Below, piece by piece: positions 62,462 to 64,000 of a stretch of 64,000 nt of DNA (within the stretch, counting starts at the first letter, position 1; the number at the start of each line of letters is the position of its first letter). The stretch comes from Christiangramia oceanisediminis (lineage in GTDB: Bacteria > Bacteroidota > Bacteroidia > Flavobacteriales > Flavobacteriaceae), in assembly GCF_022570735.2 (NCBI RefSeq), contig NZ_JANCNS010000003.1, positions 620,001 through 684,000 on the forward strand, read 5' to 3'. Under the pieces are notes generated by a model. It was not told where the DNA came from. It saw only the letters and a list, made by a program, of their open reading frames with translations, and did no database searches. The translations under genes were made by a program, and so were the position numbers.

Positions 62462-62617
62462 ATGGGAGGACCAATTGAAGATAAGCACAAAGGAAAGAAA
62501 GACAGAAGAAAAAATCAGGAAGATCCGTTAACAGGTGGACTTGGAGATCGTGATAAAAACACCAATAAGGTGGATTACGACGAAGAAACCATTAGAGATC
62601 AAAAAAACAAAAAATAG
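62462..62617 (+). CDS. Small charged protein upstream of bTHX (51 aa)
   Basis: The frame runs from ATG 62462 to TAG 62615-62617 and encodes a hydrophilic peptide (MGGPIEDKHKGKKDRR, then NKVDYDEETIRDQKNKK). No domain is recognised. It ends three bases before the bTHX start, so the two are co-transcribed. It is predicted disordered. Confidence 0.55.
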   Translation: MGGPIEDKHKGKKDRRKNQEDPLTGGLGDRDKNTNKVDYDEETIRDQKNKK

Positions 62618-62620
62618 CAT

Positions 62621-62755
62621 ATGGGAAAAGGCGATAAAAAGACCAAGCGAGGAAAGATCGCTATTGGAACTTACGGTAAGTTGAGGCCTAAACGTAAAAA
62701 GTTCAGGGTGAAACCTACCACACTAGCCGACCAGGAAAAAAAAGAATTGCAATGA
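62621..62755 (+). CDS. 30S ribosomal protein bTHX
   Basis: A 44-aa protein, [20 protein letters not shown]... then [12 protein letters not shown], matching the Thx (bTHX) small-subunit protein found in Thermus and many Bacteroidota. The frame runs from ATG 62621 to TGA 62753-62755. Its basic N-terminal segment inserts into the head of the 30S subunit. Confidence 0.88.
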   Translation: MGKGDKKTKRGKIAIGTYGKLRPKRKKFRVKPTTLADQEKKELQ

Positions 62756-62759
62756 TTCA

Positions 62760-63425
62760 CTAGAAAAATTCCTTATACTGAAGAACCCTGAAATCAAGCG
62801 TATTGAATTCAGGGTTTTTCTTTTTCAATTCTTTATATAATTGCGAACTCCCTATTGAAATATTCGCTGCACCGGAAGGCGCCACCAAAGATACCGTTTT
62901 AATTGCCCTACCATCCAGGATGAACTGATGTATCCTGGGAGATGTTTTGGATATGAGCTTCATCCTAATTTCCTCCTCATGTTCCTTAAGATATCTTCTA
63001 AAAAAGTATTCCGGGCCATTTTTTGAATTTCCGCCAGTAAACAGCAGGGTATCCACTTTTGGATTTTTGCGGAGGATAGCTATCATATCCCTTAACTCTA
63101 CCTTTTGCATTCCAAGATCTGAAGCATCCACCTTTTCCCTGCGACTGCTCTCTACGACATCGCAAATTCCGAGTCCGCGCGATCTAAGGAATTCCTTGCG
63201 CTGCTCCACCGCCTCCTGCGTATTCTCGAATTTGAGATCGAGATCGAAAATCCGGTCAAGCACTTTCCAAAGCAGTCCGTCACCACTGCCATAACAAAAA
63301 TCCACATCGTCTTCCCGCAGTTTTCGTTTTGTGAAACGCGGCGGCGGAAGTGTGCCCACGATCAATTTCGTGGCATTCTCCGGGATAAAGGGTGGAAATG
63401 GATGTTTGTGGTGGAAAAGTTCCAA
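62760..63425 (-). CDS. Uracil-DNA glycosylase-like family protein
   Basis: About 221 aa if it starts at TTG 63425 (just before ELFHHKHPFPP). VGTLPPPRFTKRK resembles motif A of UDG-superfamily proteins, followed by FCYGSGDGLLWKVLD, GLGICDVVESS and LFTGGNS...VAPSGAAN. An ATG at 63497 in the same frame adds 24 residues that are encoded by an interspersed repeat (63446-63490), so it is unlikely to be real. It may remove damaged bases; exact specificity is unknown. Confidence 0.75.
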   Translation of the reverse strand: MELFHHKHPFPPFIPENATKLIVGTLPPPRFTKRKLREDDVDFCYGSGDGLLWKVLDRIFDLDLKFENTQEAVEQRKEFLRSRGLGICDVVESSRREKVDASDLGMQKVELRDMIAILRKNPKVDTLLFTGGNSKNGPEYFFRRYLKEHEEEIRMKLISKTSPRIHQFILDGRAIKTVSLVAPSGAANISIGSSQLYKELKKKNPEFNTLDFRVLQYKEFF

Positions 63426-63445
63426 GTTTTTAATTTTAGTTGTTT

Positions 63446-63652
63446 GACCTCTCGACGGAGCCTGTGCTGAGCCTGGGCAAAGTTTTCGAGAAGACAAATT
63501 CAGTTAAATACAAATCTCTACAACTTCTATTTTTATAACCTCTCGACTCCGCTCGAGGTGACAATCAGTAGCCTTCTTATCCTTTTTTTAAGTTCTTTCA
63601 ACCTCTCAACAGAGCCTGTGCTGAGCGAAGGCGAAGTGCTCGAGGTGACATT
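63446..63652. repeat. Cluster of interspersed repeats (ACCTCTCGA / GCCTGTGCTGAGC type)
   Basis: Three related units lie at about 63446-63490, 63538-63562 and 63600-63650. They share ACCTCTC(G/A)A, GAGCCTGTGCTGAGC and CTCGAGGTGAC. The middle unit is nearly palindromic. Such elements are common between flavobacterial genes and are usually not transcribed as genes. Confidence 0.7.
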
Positions 63653-63676
63653 TCCAGCTTAAAGCTTAAAGCTTTG

Positions 63677-64000
63677 TTACCTAATAAACGTAGGCTCATT
63701 CTCTTTTTCGGTATGTTCTTCGCTATAGCGATAACCCTCAAAATCGAAGCCCTTTACATCATCAAGGGTCTTGCAATCATTGTCGATGATATAACGAACC
63801 ATAGAACCACGGGCCTTCTTGGCAAAGAAACTGATGATCTTAAGCTTACCATTCTTGAAATCCTTAAAAACCGGGGAAATTACCGGCACTTTTAATTTCT
63901 TCTCATCAACAGCTTTAAAATATTCGTTGCTGGCAAGGTTTAGGAACAACTCATCCTCTTCCAGTTCATTATTAAGATAATCGGTCACCTTCTTTTGCCA
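63677..64000 (-). CDS. yaaA: Peroxide stress protein YaaA (partial, 5' end outside window)
   Basis: The C-terminal 107 or so residues of Yaa[39 protein letters not shown] and [16 protein letters not shown] are diagnostic. The frame stays open to the window edge (WQKKVTDYL...), so the true start lies beyond 64000. YaaA lowers oxidative DNA damage through iron control. Confidence 0.9.
   Translation of the reverse strand, partial: WQKKVTDYLNNELEEDELFLNLASNEYFKAVDEKKLKVPVISPVFKDFKNGKLKIISFFAKKARGSMVRYIIDNDCKTLDDVKGFDFEGYRYSEEHTEKENEPTFIR

Noticed and set aside
1-64000. CRISPR arrays, rRNA and tRNA genes
   Set aside because: No regularly spaced repeats and no recognisable rRNA or tRNA sequence were found on reading the window.

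Overview
The window looks like chromosome from a marine or environmental member of the Flavobacteriaceae (Bacteroidota), close in style to Gramella/Christiangramia, Zunongwangia or Salegentibacter. The genus is inference. The phylum and family rest on a SusC-type TonB receptor, a type IX secretion C-terminal domain, many short lipoprotein signals, promoters of the TTTG-N18/19-TAnnTTTG type, a ribosomal protein bTHX gene and a trp operon with a leader-peptide attenuator. I found no rRNA, tRNA, CRISPR array or intact insertion sequence.

Positions 1-3100 hold a SusC-type receptor on the minus strand; its SusD partner would lie outside the window. From about 3.1 to 23.3 kb the DNA is accessory in character: AT-rich, with many unknown genes. 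It contains a structured non-coding stretch with a nested palindrome (3241-3593), an XRE regulator with a perfect palindromic operator next to an AAA+ ATPase, and an unrecognised three-gene minus-strand operon (5678-7541). Two decayed copies of the same HNH endonuclease tail follow (7621-7960 and about 9160-9430), with several tiny Cys-rich or basic proteins (10200-10810), a SHOCT protein and a DUF4236 protein. Next come a TPR-sensor kinase/response regulator pair flanked by small lipoproteins, and a tight TerB-like / four-helix membrane / vWA-like lipoprotein / Cys-rich secreted protein operon. The stretch ends with a secreted HExxHxxGxxH metalloprotease, another lipoprotein and an orphan HTH gene with a 20-bp palindrome at its start codon.

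From 23.7 to 64 kb the content is more conserved. It includes katG, a saccharopine dehydrogenase family gene, a second TPR-kinase/regulator pair paralogous to the first, YitT and HD-domain genes, a large T9SS-sorted protein with a lipoprotein partner, ICMT-like and DUF808 membrane proteins, a CHRD-like lipoprotein and an exonuclease-GIY-YIG nuclease. These are followed by a formylglycine-generating-enzyme-like lipoprotein with both catalytic cysteines, an M16 protease, a tripartite RND efflux operon, a beta-barrel protein, a subtilisin-like lipoprotein, a rhodanese, and a MarR-nitroreductase-YceI operon. The complete trp operon (leader, E, G, D, C, F, B, A) comes next, then a 51-aa protein, bTHX, a uracil-DNA-glycosylase-like gene and the 3' part of yaaA cut by the window end.

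The most interesting candidates are the three-gene unknown operon in a neighbourhood of restriction-gene debris, the duplicated kinase/regulator pairs with a recurring TRYGG-N4-CCGTAA-like motif upstream of nearby small secreted or lipoprotein genes, the iterated TTGTCTC operator-like cluster at 13113-13154, and the nested palindrome at 3509-3593. Several annotated starts need correcting: the UDG-like gene reads into an interspersed repeat, and the outer-membrane efflux gene has its signal peptide encoded upstream of its first ATG.
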